Shown here piece by piece: positions 26,752 to 35,688 of a stretch of 61,256 nt of DNA (position 1 is its first letter; each line of letters starts with the position of its first letter). The position numbers and the translations under genes were made by a program. The notes beneath the pieces were generated by a model. The model was not told the DNA's origin, did not search any database, and saw nothing but the letters and a program-made list of their open reading frames with translations. The stretch is from Vreelandella andesensis. Lineage in GTDB: Bacteria > Pseudomonadota > Gammaproteobacteria > Pseudomonadales > Halomonadaceae. The stretch lies in the NCBI RefSeq assembly GCF_003989795.1, contig NZ_RZHG01000023.1, positions 1 to 61,256 of the forward strand, written 5' to 3'.

Positions 26752-27270
26752 ATGTCGATTACAGCCCATCAGGTCGTCACTTTACACTATGTGTTAAGCG
26801 ATGTGCTTAGCGATGGCAGTACCCGCGTGCTAGATGACTCCAGCGCGCGTGATAAGCCCTTGGAGTACCTCCATGGGCACGATAACATTTTGCCCGGTTT
26901 AGAAAGTGCTTTGGAAGATAAAACTGCTGGAGATGAGCTGCGCGTCACCCTTGCACCTGCTGATGCCTACGGCATTCGCAATGAAGACTTGGTGCAGGAG
27001 GTTAGTCGTGCTTCGTTTGGCAGCGCGGAGCTAGAGCCTGGTAGCCGTTTCCAAACAGAAGGTGAAGCGGGTCCGCAAATTGTCACGGTGCTAAGCATCG
27101 ATGGTGACATGGTAACGGTTGATACTAACCACCCGCTGGCAGGCCACACGCTGCGTTACCAGGTAAACGTGTTAGATGTACGTGATGCGACTCGTGCGGA
27201 GTTGGCCAAAGGTCACCCACTGCCACCCGGAACTGAGCACAGTAAAGTAGAAGATCGAAAAGTGCTTTAG
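26752..27270 (+). CDS. FKBP-type peptidyl-prolyl isomerase, SlyD-like
   Basis: A cytoplasmic prolyl isomerase and chaperone. The 172-aa product has the SlyD arrangement. A split FKBP domain (VVTLHYVLSDV, HDNILPGLESAL, VDTNHPLAGHTLRYQVNV) is interrupted by the insert-in-flap chaperone domain (DAYGIRNEDLVQEVSRASF to VTVLSIDGDMVTV). The His/Cys-rich metal-binding tail of E. coli SlyD is missing, since the protein ends at TEHSKVEDRKVL. It may therefore lack the nickel-storage role. GGAGAGGAG lies upstream of the ATG. It is monocistronic, with a strong terminator following. Confidence 0.88.
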   Translation: MSITAHQVVTLHYVLSDVLSDGSTRVLDDSSARDKPLEYLHGHDNILPGLESALEDKTAGDELRVTLAPADAYGIRNEDLVQEVSRASFGSAELEPGSRFQTEGEAGPQIVTVLSIDGDMVTVDTNHPLAGHTLRYQVNVLDVRDATRAELAKGHPLPPGTEHSKVEDRKVL

Positions 27271-27321
27271 TTGTAATTTTCGTTTCCCGTGTCTTTAAAT
27301 CTTTAACGCGCTCATTATTGG

Positions 27322-27364
27322 CAGTTTTTTTAACGCTGAAAGTACCTTTCAGCGTTAAAAACTG
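27322..27364 (+). terminator. Rho-independent terminator after the SlyD-like gene
   Basis: A long palindrome in which CAGTTTTT..AACGCTGAAAG pairs with CTTTCAGCGTTAAAAACTG around a 3-nt loop. T-runs on both strands allow bidirectional use. Confidence 0.75.
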
Positions 27365-27484
27365 ACCCGCATCAAGTTTCTGATATGCCGTTTTTATCCC
27401 CTTTAAAAAGCTTGACCCAGGTCAGCTTACTGCTGATGTTAACGCACTAGGATGGTGCCATACATCACGGCGGGAGGGGACACC

Positions 27485-27610
27485 ATGTACTGGGATGATA
27501 CTGTTATTTTTGGTTTAGTGACTATCGCGTTAATGATTGTTTTTATGATTGGTTGGGTAGGTTTCGTTGTGCGCGACCATCTTCGTAAGGATGATCGCAA
27601 AAATCACTAA
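27485..27610 (+). CDS. ccoM: CcoM-like small subunit of cbb3-type cytochrome oxidase
   Basis: A 41-aa single-span membrane protein beginning MYWDDTVIFGLVTIALM and ending in a basic tail (VVRDHLRKDDRKNH). Length, the aromatic-Asp start, the V/I-x-x-G-L/V-V-T motif and the charged C-terminus match my recollection of CcoM, the small subunit that stabilises cbb3 oxidase in Pseudomonas. CGGGAGGGG lies a few bases before the ATG and a clear terminator follows, so this is a genuine short gene. The other cco genes are not in the window, as in Pseudomonas, where ccoM is unlinked. A different small membrane protein cannot be excluded. Confidence 0.7.
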   Translation: MYWDDTVIFGLVTIALMIVFMIGWVGFVVRDHLRKDDRKNH

Positions 27611-27670
27611 TGCCTCGTGTTGTACCATCGTCAGGGGAGGGGGCTAGCTTTTAATAGCGAGCCTCCTGTT

Positions 27671-27696
27671 GCCGGCCCGTTTGGGCCGGCTTTTTT
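27671..27696 (+). terminator. Rho-independent terminator after ccoM
   Basis: A perfect 8-bp stem GCCGGCCC/GGGCCGGC with loop GTTT, followed by TTTTTT. Confidence 0.9.
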
Positions 27697-27825
27697 ATTA
27701 AGCGAACAGCCCTTCGAAGACGAACAACAAATAGCTATACGTAATTTTCCGAGTGCTTACCAAGCTGCTGATAAAGCGCATTATCGAGTAAAAAGTGCCG
27801 GGCGAGATGGCTGTCAGTTGGCAGG

Positions 27826-28284
27826 TTACCTTAACCGCATAACGTCCTCATAAAGGGGGGCCAACCGTCCTAATAAATCATTACGTGCTGACAGTGATAC
27901 GCCCTCATGTCGCATGGCAATATCCAAATACGCGACAACGCGGTTAAAATGTGCGTCGGTAATCCCCATCGTTTGGTGAGCGCGGTCCATGGGTGGGCCA
28001 TCGTAGCGACAGGGACCGTCGCTGATATCACAAAGTTGAGTAGCGAATGACTCTGCGAATAAGTCTATGTTGGTATTGGCGAAGTAACCAACCACCTCTT
28101 CATCCTCGGCAATGCGGTAAAGCAGGTTTTCAACAATTGCCTCTATTGCTGGCTGGCCACCAATGCGCTCATAAAGCGAAAGCGTAGCGCCAGAGTTATG
28201 CTGAGCGCAGCCCTGCATTAATAGCGTACTTAATAGTAAAAAGGTAAATATAATACGCCGAGAAGCGATGCTTAATAAACTCAT
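27826..28284 (-). CDS. Group I truncated haemoglobin-like lipoprotein
   Basis: The product (152 aa) carries a lipoprotein signal (STLLMQGC), so the globin domain should be anchored at the periplasmic face, unusual for a globin. The domain shows the TrHb1 pattern: LYERIGGQPAIEAIVENLLYRI at the start, then YDGPPMDRAHQTMGITDAHF, in which the His of RAHQ is the expected proximal haem ligand. Such proteins bind O2 or NO or act in redox chemistry. It is the last gene of a leftward run with DUF3034, an EAL regulator and a cupredoxin-like protein. The 30-bp gap to DUF3034 supports one transcript. Confidence 0.85.
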   Translation of the reverse strand: MSLLSIASRRIIFTFLLLSTLLMQGCAQHNSGATLSLYERIGGQPAIEAIVENLLYRIAEDEEVVGYFANTNIDLFAESFATQLCDISDGPCRYDGPPMDRAHQTMGITDAHFNRVVAYLDIAMRHEGVSLSARNDLLGRLAPLYEDVMRLR

Positions 28285-28314
28285 GTCAATTCCTGTTGGG
28301 TAAAAAAGAGCCTA

Positions 28315-29172
28315 TTAAAAAGCGGCTTGCAGGGATACATAACCACCCTGCTGAGAGGGTAGGCCGGCGATATCACCCAGATCCAACCATGCGCCCGTTA
28401 GCGATACATGTTTATTAAAAAAGTAGGCGCTGTAGAGACTTTGCCAGTCATCTTCCCGGGCCACGCTGAGGTTGTCAGGTTTTTGACGATATTCGGTGCC
28501 AACTATCCAATTTGGTGTGATAAAAACACCCAGGCTACCTTCAGCCATCCACGCACGCCCCCCTTGGTCACCACCAAATCCCAATAGCCCCCCTTGGTTA
28601 GCTGATGTGTTGCGAAGCGTGCCATTGACCAACACGTTTCGGCCTAGAAAAGCGTTAAACAATAGTTTGCTAGCGCTTAAAAAGGCATCAGTGCCTCGCG
28701 TGTCGTCAGCACCTAATGCGGTTGGAACCGAGCCGTCTTTTAATCGTTTGTGCATCATACCCGCGCTCCAAATACCCCAGGGGTGGTAAAGCACGCTGCC
28801 AAATAAACGCACTTTGGCGGCATAGATAGTTTGCTCCAGCTCGCCACCTAATGTGGTGAGCTCAAACGTTTGACGGGCCATTGAAAGCTCTAGCCTGTCG
28901 TGGACGTTGATGCTGGCGCTAGCGACGCTTAGCTGATAGTCATCTACCCACGCTTGTGTTGCAGAGGCCGTCGCTCCCAGTTCGTTATCGCTGGCAGTGC
29001 TTGACAGCACGGCCCACGGTGAAAGTCCGCCACCAGCGGCGCCTTCAATGGCGCTAACAGCACCGGTGCCCAAAATGCGACTTCCTGCACTACTGGGAAG
29101 CGCTATTAGCAGAGCGCTGGCTGTTGCAGCCATCAATAAAAGGCGCCGGTAGAGTGGGGAAGGTTGATGCAT
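28315..29172 (-). CDS. DUF3034 family outer-membrane-type protein
   Basis: The 285-aa product has a signal peptide (LLLMAATASALLIALPSSAGS). A beta-rich body follows, whose strands alternate polar and hydrophobic residues, and it ends in phenylalanine (YVSLQAAF), the usual mark of an outer-membrane beta-barrel. The start of the mature protein (GTGAVSAIEGAAGGGLSPWAVLS) is characteristic of DUF3034. Function is not established. It lies between the globin and EAL genes with gaps of 30 and 20 bp. Co-occurrence with cupredoxin-like and c-di-GMP genes suggests an envelope redox or electron-transfer role, but this is inference. Confidence 0.82.
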   Translation of the reverse strand: MHQPSPLYRRLLLMAATASALLIALPSSAGSRILGTGAVSAIEGAAGGGLSPWAVLSSTASDNELGATASATQAWVDDYQLSVASASINVHDRLELSMARQTFELTTLGGELEQTIYAAKVRLFGSVLYHPWGIWSAGMMHKRLKDGSVPTALGADDTRGTDAFLSASKLLFNAFLGRNVLVNGTLRNTSANQGGLLGFGGDQGGRAWMAEGSLGVFITPNWIVGTEYRQKPDNLSVAREDDWQSLYSAYFFNKHVSLTGAWLDLGDIAGLPSQQGGYVSLQAAF

Positions 29173-29192
29173 AGCTATACTCTGTGCGTTGA

Positions 29193-31535
29193 TTAGTGTG
29201 TTGCCTGTGACGGCAGCAGTGGGTAGGGAGTGTCATCTAGCCATCCAAGGACGGCTTCGGCGGGCATTGGTTTGGCGATCCAATAGCCTTGCAGATAATC
29301 ACACTGTAGCTTGCACAGTAACTCTGCCGTGGCACTGTTCTCGACCCCTTCTGCAACAATTTTTAGGCCCAGGTTATGTGCCATCTCAATAGTTGAACGC
29401 ACAATGGTAAGGTCTTCCCCTTGTGTATCGAGTTTAAGAACAAAGGATTTGTCGATTTTTAATTCATCAACGGGCAGCCGTTTAAGTTGTGCCAGGGATG
29501 AATAGCCAGTGCCGTAATCGTCGATAGCGATCTTTAAGCCCTGCTGGCTGAGGGCTAGAAGTGTTTCGGTGGCAGCATCTACGTCTTGCATAACAGTGCT
29601 TTCGGTAACTTCTAGGGCAAGCTGGTCGGGAGTTAAATTAAAATGGTTTACTAGTTCTTTAATACGCTTAGGCAGCGTTAGGTCTGTTAAGTCACTTGCT
29701 GACAGATTAATCGCTACTGATAGATGGCTGTCAGCGCATTTCCAATGGTGGAGCTGTTCGCACACATGCGCTAGCATCCAGCTCGATAGTAAGCTGATGT
29801 TGCCAGAGCGCTCAGCGAGGCCAATAAATTCATCGGGGGGGACAAGCCCCAGTGTAGGGTGTCGCCAGCGCATCAGTGCTTCGAATTGACATACCTTTCC
29901 GCTGTGGGTGTCCACTTTGGGCTGGTAGGCCATCCATAGCTCACTGTTGGTCACCGCGTCTCTAAGATCGCGAATCAGCATTAATTGTCGTAAGTGCTGC
30001 TCTTCCTGGCCTTCCATGTAGCTCTCATGGCTGAGTTGTTGGCCACGGGCTTTATCGAGTGCTATGTCCGAGCGCCGGAGCAGCAGTTGCGGCGTGGTGC
30101 CATGGGCTGGATAGTTGACTTCACCCGCGGATATCGACGGTACAATAGGCGACTTATCCAGATGAATAGGCTGATTAAGTCTATTCATCAGTTCAGTACG
30201 TGTGGATGGGTCGCAGTAGGGCCTTTCAATGAGCAGCATTAATTCATCGCCATCTAAACGATAGGCATTGCTCACCGGAGCTGGAAGCTGTTGCATTCGT
30301 TGGGCTAGCGTAACGAGGAGATAGTCGCCCAATTCATAGCCGAAGGTGTCTTTGATGTCGCGAAAATCATTGACGGCGAAACGCAGCAGCGAAAATGGTT
30401 TCCCTTTTTGAATATACTTAAAAATGTCTTCTAGTGCGCTTATTCGATTAGGTAAATCTGTCAGCATGTCATGGCGCGACTGGTGGTGAAGCGTAGCTTC
30501 ACGCTTAGCAATATCGTCCTGCATTGAAAGTAGTGTTGTCGCAAGCAAGTCCGTCTCAGCGACTGACGCGCCTGCAGGAATACGATCAATGTGTTCGCCC
30601 TCGCCAATGCGTTTGGCTGCTAGCGCAAGAGCGGTCAGCGGTCTGCTAATGCTTCGCGCGCTCCACATGGCGACTGCTAGTGTGAGTAATAACATGAGTG
30701 CGACAATGCCAATCAGCTGCCACTGGAGGTGACGGTAAGCACCCAGAAGTTCGGTCCGGGATAGCTGAAGAAAAGCAAATGATTGATACTCTGGACTTTC
30801 AAGCAGCTCAGATGCATAAGATAAAAAATTATTATTGTCAGACATTTGACTGTGAGTCGTATAAGCCCCACCCATTAATCTATCGCCATGGCCGCTCATT
30901 AAGCGTTTGGCCAGTTGCTCTTCATGGGAGCTCGCTAGATAACTGATATCGCTGTTGGCATCGTAGGTAACAATGCTGATATCCAGCCCAGTCAGTGCGT
31001 TAATTTCCTGGACCACTTCTTGGTCAATTAAGAAACCCATTCCGACCCAGCCAATTAAGTTGGGGGCACGAATAGGCATCAACACGAATTCGTAGGGTTC
31101 ACCGCTGCCAATTACCACACCGACACCACTACCACTTTGCTGGGCGCGCCTAAATAGTGCTGGAAAAGGCATTTCGCTATTTTGTTCATGGTGGCTGCTG
31201 GCAAGCACATTCCCTGCTAAATCACTGAGCATCACCATATCCGCTTGAGCACGATCACCGTGATTAGCGAGTACCGAATAAAGGGTAGCAGTATCTTTTG
31301 TTGCTACGGCACTTTTGAAACCAAAGTCGTCGGCCAATATCGCCACATTACTGTGCAGCTGTTCGCCGCGTCTATGAAGCAATTGCTGGAGTACTCGCGC
31401 GCCGACTTCCAGGCGCTGGCTGCCTTTCATTAGTGCATCATTTTGTGTCGCGTGTAAAAACGCCGCTCCCGTCGCAATCTGTGAAACGATGACCACCGTC
31501 AGTAGCACTAACATTAGGCGCGTGCGAAAACGCAT
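29193..31535 (-). CDS. Membrane c-di-GMP phosphodiesterase (degenerate GGDEF + EAL)
   Basis: The product (780 aa) has a membrane segment at ~7-27, a periplasmic sensor of about 240 residues (double-CHASE/Cache-like), a second membrane segment at ~272-292 and a HAMP linker. A GGDEF domain (~355-510) and an EAL domain (~525-770) follow. The GGDEF signature is degraded to LDGDEL, so cyclase activity is unlikely. The EAL domain keeps FEALMRW, INLSASD, EVTEST, DDYGTGYSS, KIDKSF and AEGVEN, so c-di-GMP hydrolysis is likely. The periplasmic sensor may read a signal related to its neighbours, the cupredoxin-like protein, DUF3034 and the globin lipoprotein. Confidence 0.88.
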   Translation of the reverse strand: MRFRTRLMLVLLTVVIVSQIATGAAFLHATQNDALMKGSQRLEVGARVLQQLLHRRGEQLHSNVAILADDFGFKSAVATKDTATLYSVLANHGDRAQADMVMLSDLAGNVLASSHHEQNSEMPFPALFRRAQQSGSGVGVVIGSGEPYEFVLMPIRAPNLIGWVGMGFLIDQEVVQEINALTGLDISIVTYDANSDISYLASSHEEQLAKRLMSGHGDRLMGGAYTTHSQMSDNNNFLSYASELLESPEYQSFAFLQLSRTELLGAYRHLQWQLIGIVALMLLLTLAVAMWSARSISRPLTALALAAKRIGEGEHIDRIPAGASVAETDLLATTLLSMQDDIAKREATLHHQSRHDMLTDLPNRISALEDIFKYIQKGKPFSLLRFAVNDFRDIKDTFGYELGDYLLVTLAQRMQQLPAPVSNAYRLDGDELMLLIERPYCDPSTRTELMNRLNQPIHLDKSPIVPSISAGEVNYPAHGTTPQLLLRRSDIALDKARGQQLSHESYMEGQEEQHLRQLMLIRDLRDAVTNSELWMAYQPKVDTHSGKVCQFEALMRWRHPTLGLVPPDEFIGLAERSGNISLLSSWMLAHVCEQLHHWKCADSHLSVAINLSASDLTDLTLPKRIKELVNHFNLTPDQLALEVTESTVMQDVDAATETLLALSQQGLKIAIDDYGTGYSSLAQLKRLPVDELKIDKSFVLKLDTQGEDLTIVRSTIEMAHNLGLKIVAEGVENSATAELLCKLQCDYLQGYWIAKPMPAEAVLGWLDDTPYPLLPSQATH

Positions 31536-31577
31536 AGTTACCCCTGAATGTGAAGGCGCTTATCTTAGTGCCAGACA

Positions 31578-32255
31578 TCAATGTTTGTTGGTGGCGTCAT
31601 GAAAGCGCTGCTGCAGCGGTGAGATTGAGCTAGGCTGCGGCGGAATTGCATTAAGTTCTAAACTAACCGTCATGTTATCTGCATTGCTGATATCGCCTTC
31701 CCACCATACCTCTTGGCTATCATGCATGCGGCTATGCCACACCCTCATCTTGTGGCGACCTTCGGGCAATGTTGGCAGCGTTAATGTGCCACGGACATCA
31801 GTCAGCGCAGCGTAGGGTGCATCGCTGACCACGATGAATGCCTGCATGCTGTCATGAATATTGCAACCGAGCACCACGACACCAGCTTGATCGAAATGGA
31901 TAGGCGGTGGCGTTTCGCTTAAATACAGCTCTAAGTCAAAGACTTTAGCCGGTGAAAAAGAAAAAACATGGTGACGGGTGGTGTCTTCATTGGGAAACGC
32001 TACATGACTATCGGTAGAAATAGCGAGAACTTGAGGATGAAAGACAGCATTTCGCTGAACAATGTGTTTGGTTTGCACAGTTGTGACTGGCGACGATTCA
32101 AAATAAACCTCAACGACAGCGTTCTCTAATAACGCGCCTGCTTCGTCGGTCACGCGGATTTCAGCAGATTCAGCGTTCAGGCTGAGGAGCATTAATAAGC
32201 TGCCCAGTGCCCAAGTGGCAGGGTTTCTGCGACAACTTTTTAACGACGTTTGCAT
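31578..32255 (-). CDS. Cupredoxin-like periplasmic protein (methylamine-utilisation type)
   Basis: The 225-aa product has an N-terminal signal sequence (ALGSLLMLLSLNAESAE). Its beta-rich domain carries putative copper ligands in RHHVFSFSP (~95) and LGCNIHDSMQAF (~130), the arrangement seen in plastocyanin-like proteins annotated as methylamine-utilisation proteins. A carboxypeptidase-regulatory-like strand pattern (DVRGTLTLPTLPEGRHKMRVWH) follows. It is probably a periplasmic electron carrier or copper-binding protein. It appears to be the first gene of the leftward run that continues with the EAL, DUF3034 and globin genes. The 22-bp direct repeat upstream (32378-32421) lies in its promoter region. 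Confidence 0.75.
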   Translation of the reverse strand: MQTSLKSCRRNPATWALGSLLMLLSLNAESAEIRVTDEAGALLENAVVEVYFESSPVTTVQTKHIVQRNAVFHPQVLAISTDSHVAFPNEDTTRHHVFSFSPAKVFDLELYLSETPPPIHFDQAGVVVLGCNIHDSMQAFIVVSDAPYAALTDVRGTLTLPTLPEGRHKMRVWHSRMHDSQEVWWEGDISNADNMTVSLELNAIPPQPSSISPLQQRFHDATNKH

Positions 32256-32377
32256 AGGGCAGTGCCTTGATAAGAGAAAAGTGCGTGAATAGTGGTTCTT
32301 TTAGGTAAAAAAGTCATATCAATATGCCAACGGTAAACTCACATTTGTTAATAAAGTAAACAACGGGATATCTACCC

Positions 32378-32421
32378 GTTATTGGGGCAGTTAGTCAACG
32401 TTATTGGGGAAGTTAGTCAAC
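32378..32421. repeat. 22-bp tandem direct repeat upstream of the cupredoxin-like operon
   Basis: Two adjacent 22-bp units (32378-32399 and 32400-32421) differ at a single position. They lie ~120-165 bp upstream of the cupredoxin-like start and just beyond the end of the transglycosylase gene. They could be paired operator sites or a simple duplication. Confidence 0.85.
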
Positions 32422-32447
32422 TTGGGGTGAGTTCAACCTGTCGAGGA

Positions 32448-33026
32448 TTAGCGCCAGTCATCCCGCCATGCTTTAAGCACTCGTTCTGGATACCACGTTT
32501 CCCCAAGGCTTCCATTGTAACGAGCCAATGCGCGGGTGAAGTCGCCGCGTTCGACGGCAAGATAGTGGGCTAAAATAGTACAGCCATAACGCAAATTGCG
32601 GTTTGGGTCGCTAAGGTTGTCCATTGGCAGGCCAAGCTCTTCAACCCAAAAGGGCATAATTTGCATTAATCCGACGGCGCCAGCTGATGAGATCGCATCA
32701 GCCTTAAACGCGCTCTCAACTTGAATCAGTGACAGCACGAGATCGGGGGGTAGTCCGGCTAAGCGAGCTTCCTGATAGAGTCGCGTCAATAGCGCGTGGC
32801 GCGCAGCGGGTTCACGGATAAACCGTGAAAGCGGCGCATCCATTCGGCTACGCCACTGTTGGAACTGCCGTTGGTAATAAGGCGTGGGTTGATGGGCAGC
32901 GTCTAGCGTTTGGCGCAATGGTGCAGATTCCGCACTGGCAATAGGCAAGGCAGCAATTATTAAGCTGCCTGCCAAAACCCACCCCCTGACTCGGCGGAAG
33001 CGCCACGCCAAGGCGCCTAGCGGCAT
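32448..33026 (-). CDS. Lytic transglycosylase (SLT domain)
   Basis: A periplasmic or membrane-bound enzyme that cleaves the glycan strands of peptidoglycan. The 192-aa product has an N-terminal hydrophobic export signal (VLAGSLIIAALPIASAES). A single SLT domain follows, with the catalytic Glu in IQVESAFK, then GAVGLMQIMP and the closing YNGSLGETWYPERVL. It is the short, single-domain form (MltE/EmtA-like in size). It lies 11 bp downstream of proS on the same strand and may be read through from it. Confidence 0.88.
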   Translation of the reverse strand: MPLGALAWRFRRVRGWVLAGSLIIAALPIASAESAPLRQTLDAAHQPTPYYQRQFQQWRSRMDAPLSRFIREPAARHALLTRLYQEARLAGLPPDLVLSLIQVESAFKADAISSAGAVGLMQIMPFWVEELGLPMDNLSDPNRNLRYGCTILAHYLAVERGDFTRALARYNGSLGETWYPERVLKAWRDDWR

Positions 33027-33037
33027 AAAAGGTTGCC

Positions 33038-34798
33038 TTAGTTGTTGTTGTTGTCGTTATTGCTGCTCATTCCTGCTTTTTCGCGAAGGAAGTCGATGAT
33101 TTGATCAGCAGGGATCATGGTCGCTTCACTGTCCCGGCGGCCTTTGTATTCCAGCTCGCCGTTATCCAATCCGCGATCACCAATCACTAAGCGGTGGGGC
33201 ACACCCATCAGTTCCAGATCAGCAAATTTGACGCCGGGACGAGTGTCGCGGTCATCAAGCAGGACATCTAATCCTGCTGCGGTTAGCGCTTGATAGAGGC
33301 GTTCGGACTCTTCGCGCACGCGCTGAGATTTATGGGCATTCATGGGCACTAGCGCTACTTGGAACGGTGCGATGGCGTTTGGCCAAATAATGCCAGCATC
33401 ATCGTGGTTTTGTTCAATAGCGGCTGCAACCACCCGGGTAACGCCGATACCATAGCAGCCCATCCACGGATGGCTGGTTTTGCCGTTGTCACCCAATACC
33501 GTCGCATTCATTGCTTCGGAGTACTTTTGCCCAAGCTGGAAGACGTGGCCCACTTCAATGCCGCGCTTGATAGAAAGCGTGCCCTTACCGTCTGGCGAGG
33601 GGTCACCCTCTACAACGTTGCGAAGATCAGCGACGTGGGGCAGGGCAGCGTCACGCTCCCAGTTTATGCCGAAGTAGTGCTTGCCATCGACGTTTGCGCC
33701 AGCACCAAAGTCACTCATAAGGGCCACGCTGCGATCAATAATAATTGGCATTTCTAAGCCGATCGGTCCAAGTGAACCTGGGCCAGCGCCTACCGCTGCA
33801 CGAATTTCTTCTTCACTCGCCATGGTAAGTGGCGTGGCTACCTGAGGCAGGTTTTCGGCTTTGACTTCGTTAAGCTCGTGGTCACCGCGAATTAGAAGGG
33901 CAATCAAGCCATCCTCGGCGGCATGCACCATCAGCGTCTTGATAGATTTCTCGATAGGCAGACCATGCTGCTCTACCAAGGCGGCAATCGTTTTAGCATT
34001 CGGCGTATCGACCAGCTGCATTTCTTCACTGGGGGCGGCGCGCTCGGTATCGCTGCCTAGCGGTGATGGTAAAGCCTCAGCTTTTTCCATATTAGCGGCA
34101 TAATCGGAGGCGTTGGAGAACACGATATCGTCTTCGCCTGAGTCGGCTAATACATGGAATTCGTGAGAGCCAGTGCCACCAATCGAGCCGTTGTCAGCGA
34201 TCACGGGACGGAAATCGAGACCCAGACGGGTGAAGATGCGCGAATAGGCATCGTACATCGTCTGATAAGTCTCTTTTAATGATGCTTCGTTCAGGTGAAA
34301 AGAGTAAGCATCTTTCATAATAAATTCGCGAGAGCGCATCACCCCAAAACGCGGGCGAATTTCATCACGGAACTTGGTTTGGATTTGATAGAAGTTAATC
34401 GGTAGCTGTTTGTAGCTGGCAATTTCCTTACGCACCAAATCGGTAATCACTTCTTCATGGGTCGGGCCTACGCAGTAATCACGCTCATGGCGATCTTTCA
34501 GGCGCAGCAGCTCTGGTCCGTACTGCTCCCAACGGCCTGACTCTTGCCATAGATCGGCAGGCTGCACAGCGGGCATCAATACTTCTTGAGCCCCGGCACG
34601 GTTCATTTCTTCACGGACAATGGCTTCAACTTTGCGCAGCGTGCGCAAGCCAAGAGGCAGCCACGTATAGAGGCCCGAGGTAAGACGACGGATCATACCG
34701 GCGCGCAGCATTAACTGGTGGCTGATAACCTCAGCGTCGGCCGGAGTTTCTTTTAATGTCGCAATCAATAATTGGCTGGCGCGCATGGGCGTGAGCAT
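33038..34798 (-). CDS. proS: Prolyl-tRNA synthetase
   Basis: A class II aminoacyl-tRNA synthetase that charges tRNA-Pro. The 586-aa product is of the bacterial type, with the editing insertion between motifs 2 and 3. Motif 1 lies around [20 protein letters not shown], motif 2 around [19 protein letters not shown] and motif 3 near [12 protein letters not shown]. The C-terminal anticodon-binding domain includes [27 protein letters not shown]. The protein ends in an odd Asn-rich tail (SSNNDNNNN) encoded by AAC-type repeats, probably from replication slippage. ATG 34798 is used; the in-frame ATG at 34786 (MRAS) matches E. coli ProS better and may be the real start. Confidence 0.95.
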   Translation of the reverse strand: MLTPMRASQLLIATLKETPADAEVISHQLMLRAGMIRRLTSGLYTWLPLGLRTLRKVEAIVREEMNRAGAQEVLMPAVQPADLWQESGRWEQYGPELLRLKDRHERDYCVGPTHEEVITDLVRKEIASYKQLPINFYQIQTKFRDEIRPRFGVMRSREFIMKDAYSFHLNEASLKETYQTMYDAYSRIFTRLGLDFRPVIADNGSIGGTGSHEFHVLADSGEDDIVFSNASDYAANMEKAEALPSPLGSDTERAAPSEEMQLVDTPNAKTIAALVEQHGLPIEKSIKTLMVHAAEDGLIALLIRGDHELNEVKAENLPQVATPLTMASEEEIRAAVGAGPGSLGPIGLEMPIIIDRSVALMSDFGAGANVDGKHYFGINWERDAALPHVADLRNVVEGDPSPDGKGTLSIKRGIEVGHVFQLGQKYSEAMNATVLGDNGKTSHPWMGCYGIGVTRVVAAAIEQNHDDAGIIWPNAIAPFQVALVPMNAHKSQRVREESERLYQALTAAGLDVLLDDRDTRPGVKFADLELMGVPHRLVIGDRGLDNGELEYKGRRDSEATMIPADQIIDFLREKAGMSSNNDNNNN

Positions 34799-35028
34799 TC
34801 CTTGTTGGTAGGGGTGATGCTTAATCGTTTAGTAACGTGGCGCTTAAATTAGCGTTTAATGCGGCATTGTACGGCTAAGCGGGTTGGGCGGCAAAATCCT
34901 ACGTCAATAGCTTGGCGTGTGCTGGTAATCAAATGTGTTAAGCTAGGTACGTTTTGTGGTTCGATAGCAATGTTCAAACAACAGCATCTCTTCAGCTATC
35001 GGTAGGTTAGAACTTTGAGGAAACCTTC

Positions 35029-35463
35029 ATGCAGCAAGTAGTTCGCCGTTGGTTAACGGGGGCCATTGCGGGTGTCTCCATTATAACGCTAAGTGGTTGT
35101 GGAACGCTTTTTCACCCTGAACGTAAGGGGCAAGTAAGCGGTAATGTTGACCCAGTCGTGGCTATCGCCAACGGCGTTGGACTCCTGTTTTTTATTGTAC
35201 CGGGCGTTATTGCTTATGCCGTGGATTTCTCTAATGGCACTATCTACTTACCAAGTGTGAGTAGTGCGTCGGTAGATGTTCACCACTTAGACGACGCAAT
35301 GGACGTAGCTTCACTTGAGAAGCTGTTGTCAGATAAAGCAGGACAACCGGTTAGTTTAGAAAACGAGTTGCTGATGATGGAAGAAGTGGCCAGCTTGGAC
35401 GAGGCGTTGGCGTTGGTTCGAATGTCTGGCGTATTGGATGAAGAACGTCTCGCCACGATGTGA
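35029..35463 (+). CDS. Conserved lipoprotein (YidQ-like), function unknown
   Basis: The 144-aa product has a lipobox (IITLSGCGT, Cys ~24) and the conserved stretch TLFHPERKGQ...VDPVVAIANGVGLLFFIVPGVIAYAVDFSNGTIYLP. This contains one hydrophobic segment and recurs in gammaproteobacterial lipoproteins of unknown role. The last ~55 residues are acidic and less conserved. AGGAAACC precedes the ATG by a few bases. It is monocistronic, divergent from proS. Confidence 0.7.
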   Translation: MQQVVRRWLTGAIAGVSIITLSGCGTLFHPERKGQVSGNVDPVVAIANGVGLLFFIVPGVIAYAVDFSNGTIYLPSVSSASVDVHHLDDAMDVASLEKLLSDKAGQPVSLENELLMMEEVASLDEALALVRMSGVLDEERLATM

Positions 35464-35612
35464 TCATTCGTTGCCAAATGCTGCTTATGGCACTTTAGCG
35501 CGTAGCCAGCCGAACTCTTCAGCCCACATGCTGGGTTCAATGGTTTCCAAAATCATCGGTATGCGAAAAATGCGGCTGCCCTGCGTGATCGTTTAGAACG
35601 CGTCTAGACCAA

Positions 35613-35637
35613 TATTGCCTTTGCCTTTGCCTTTGCC
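35613..35637. repeat. 6-bp microsatellite (TGCCTT)n
   Basis: Four head-to-tail copies of a TTGCCT-type hexamer lie in the spacer between the lipoprotein gene and ugpQ. Slippage-prone and without visible coding role. Confidence 0.7.
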
Positions 35638-35688
35638 TGTGGCGTGTTCAAAACCTAATGCAAGAAGATGAACAAAGTAAGCGTGAAT

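Noticed and set aside
30240..30480. Active diguanylate cyclase in the GGDEF/EAL protein
   Set aside because: The signature loop reads LDGDEL, lacking the GG(D/E)EF residues needed for catalysis.
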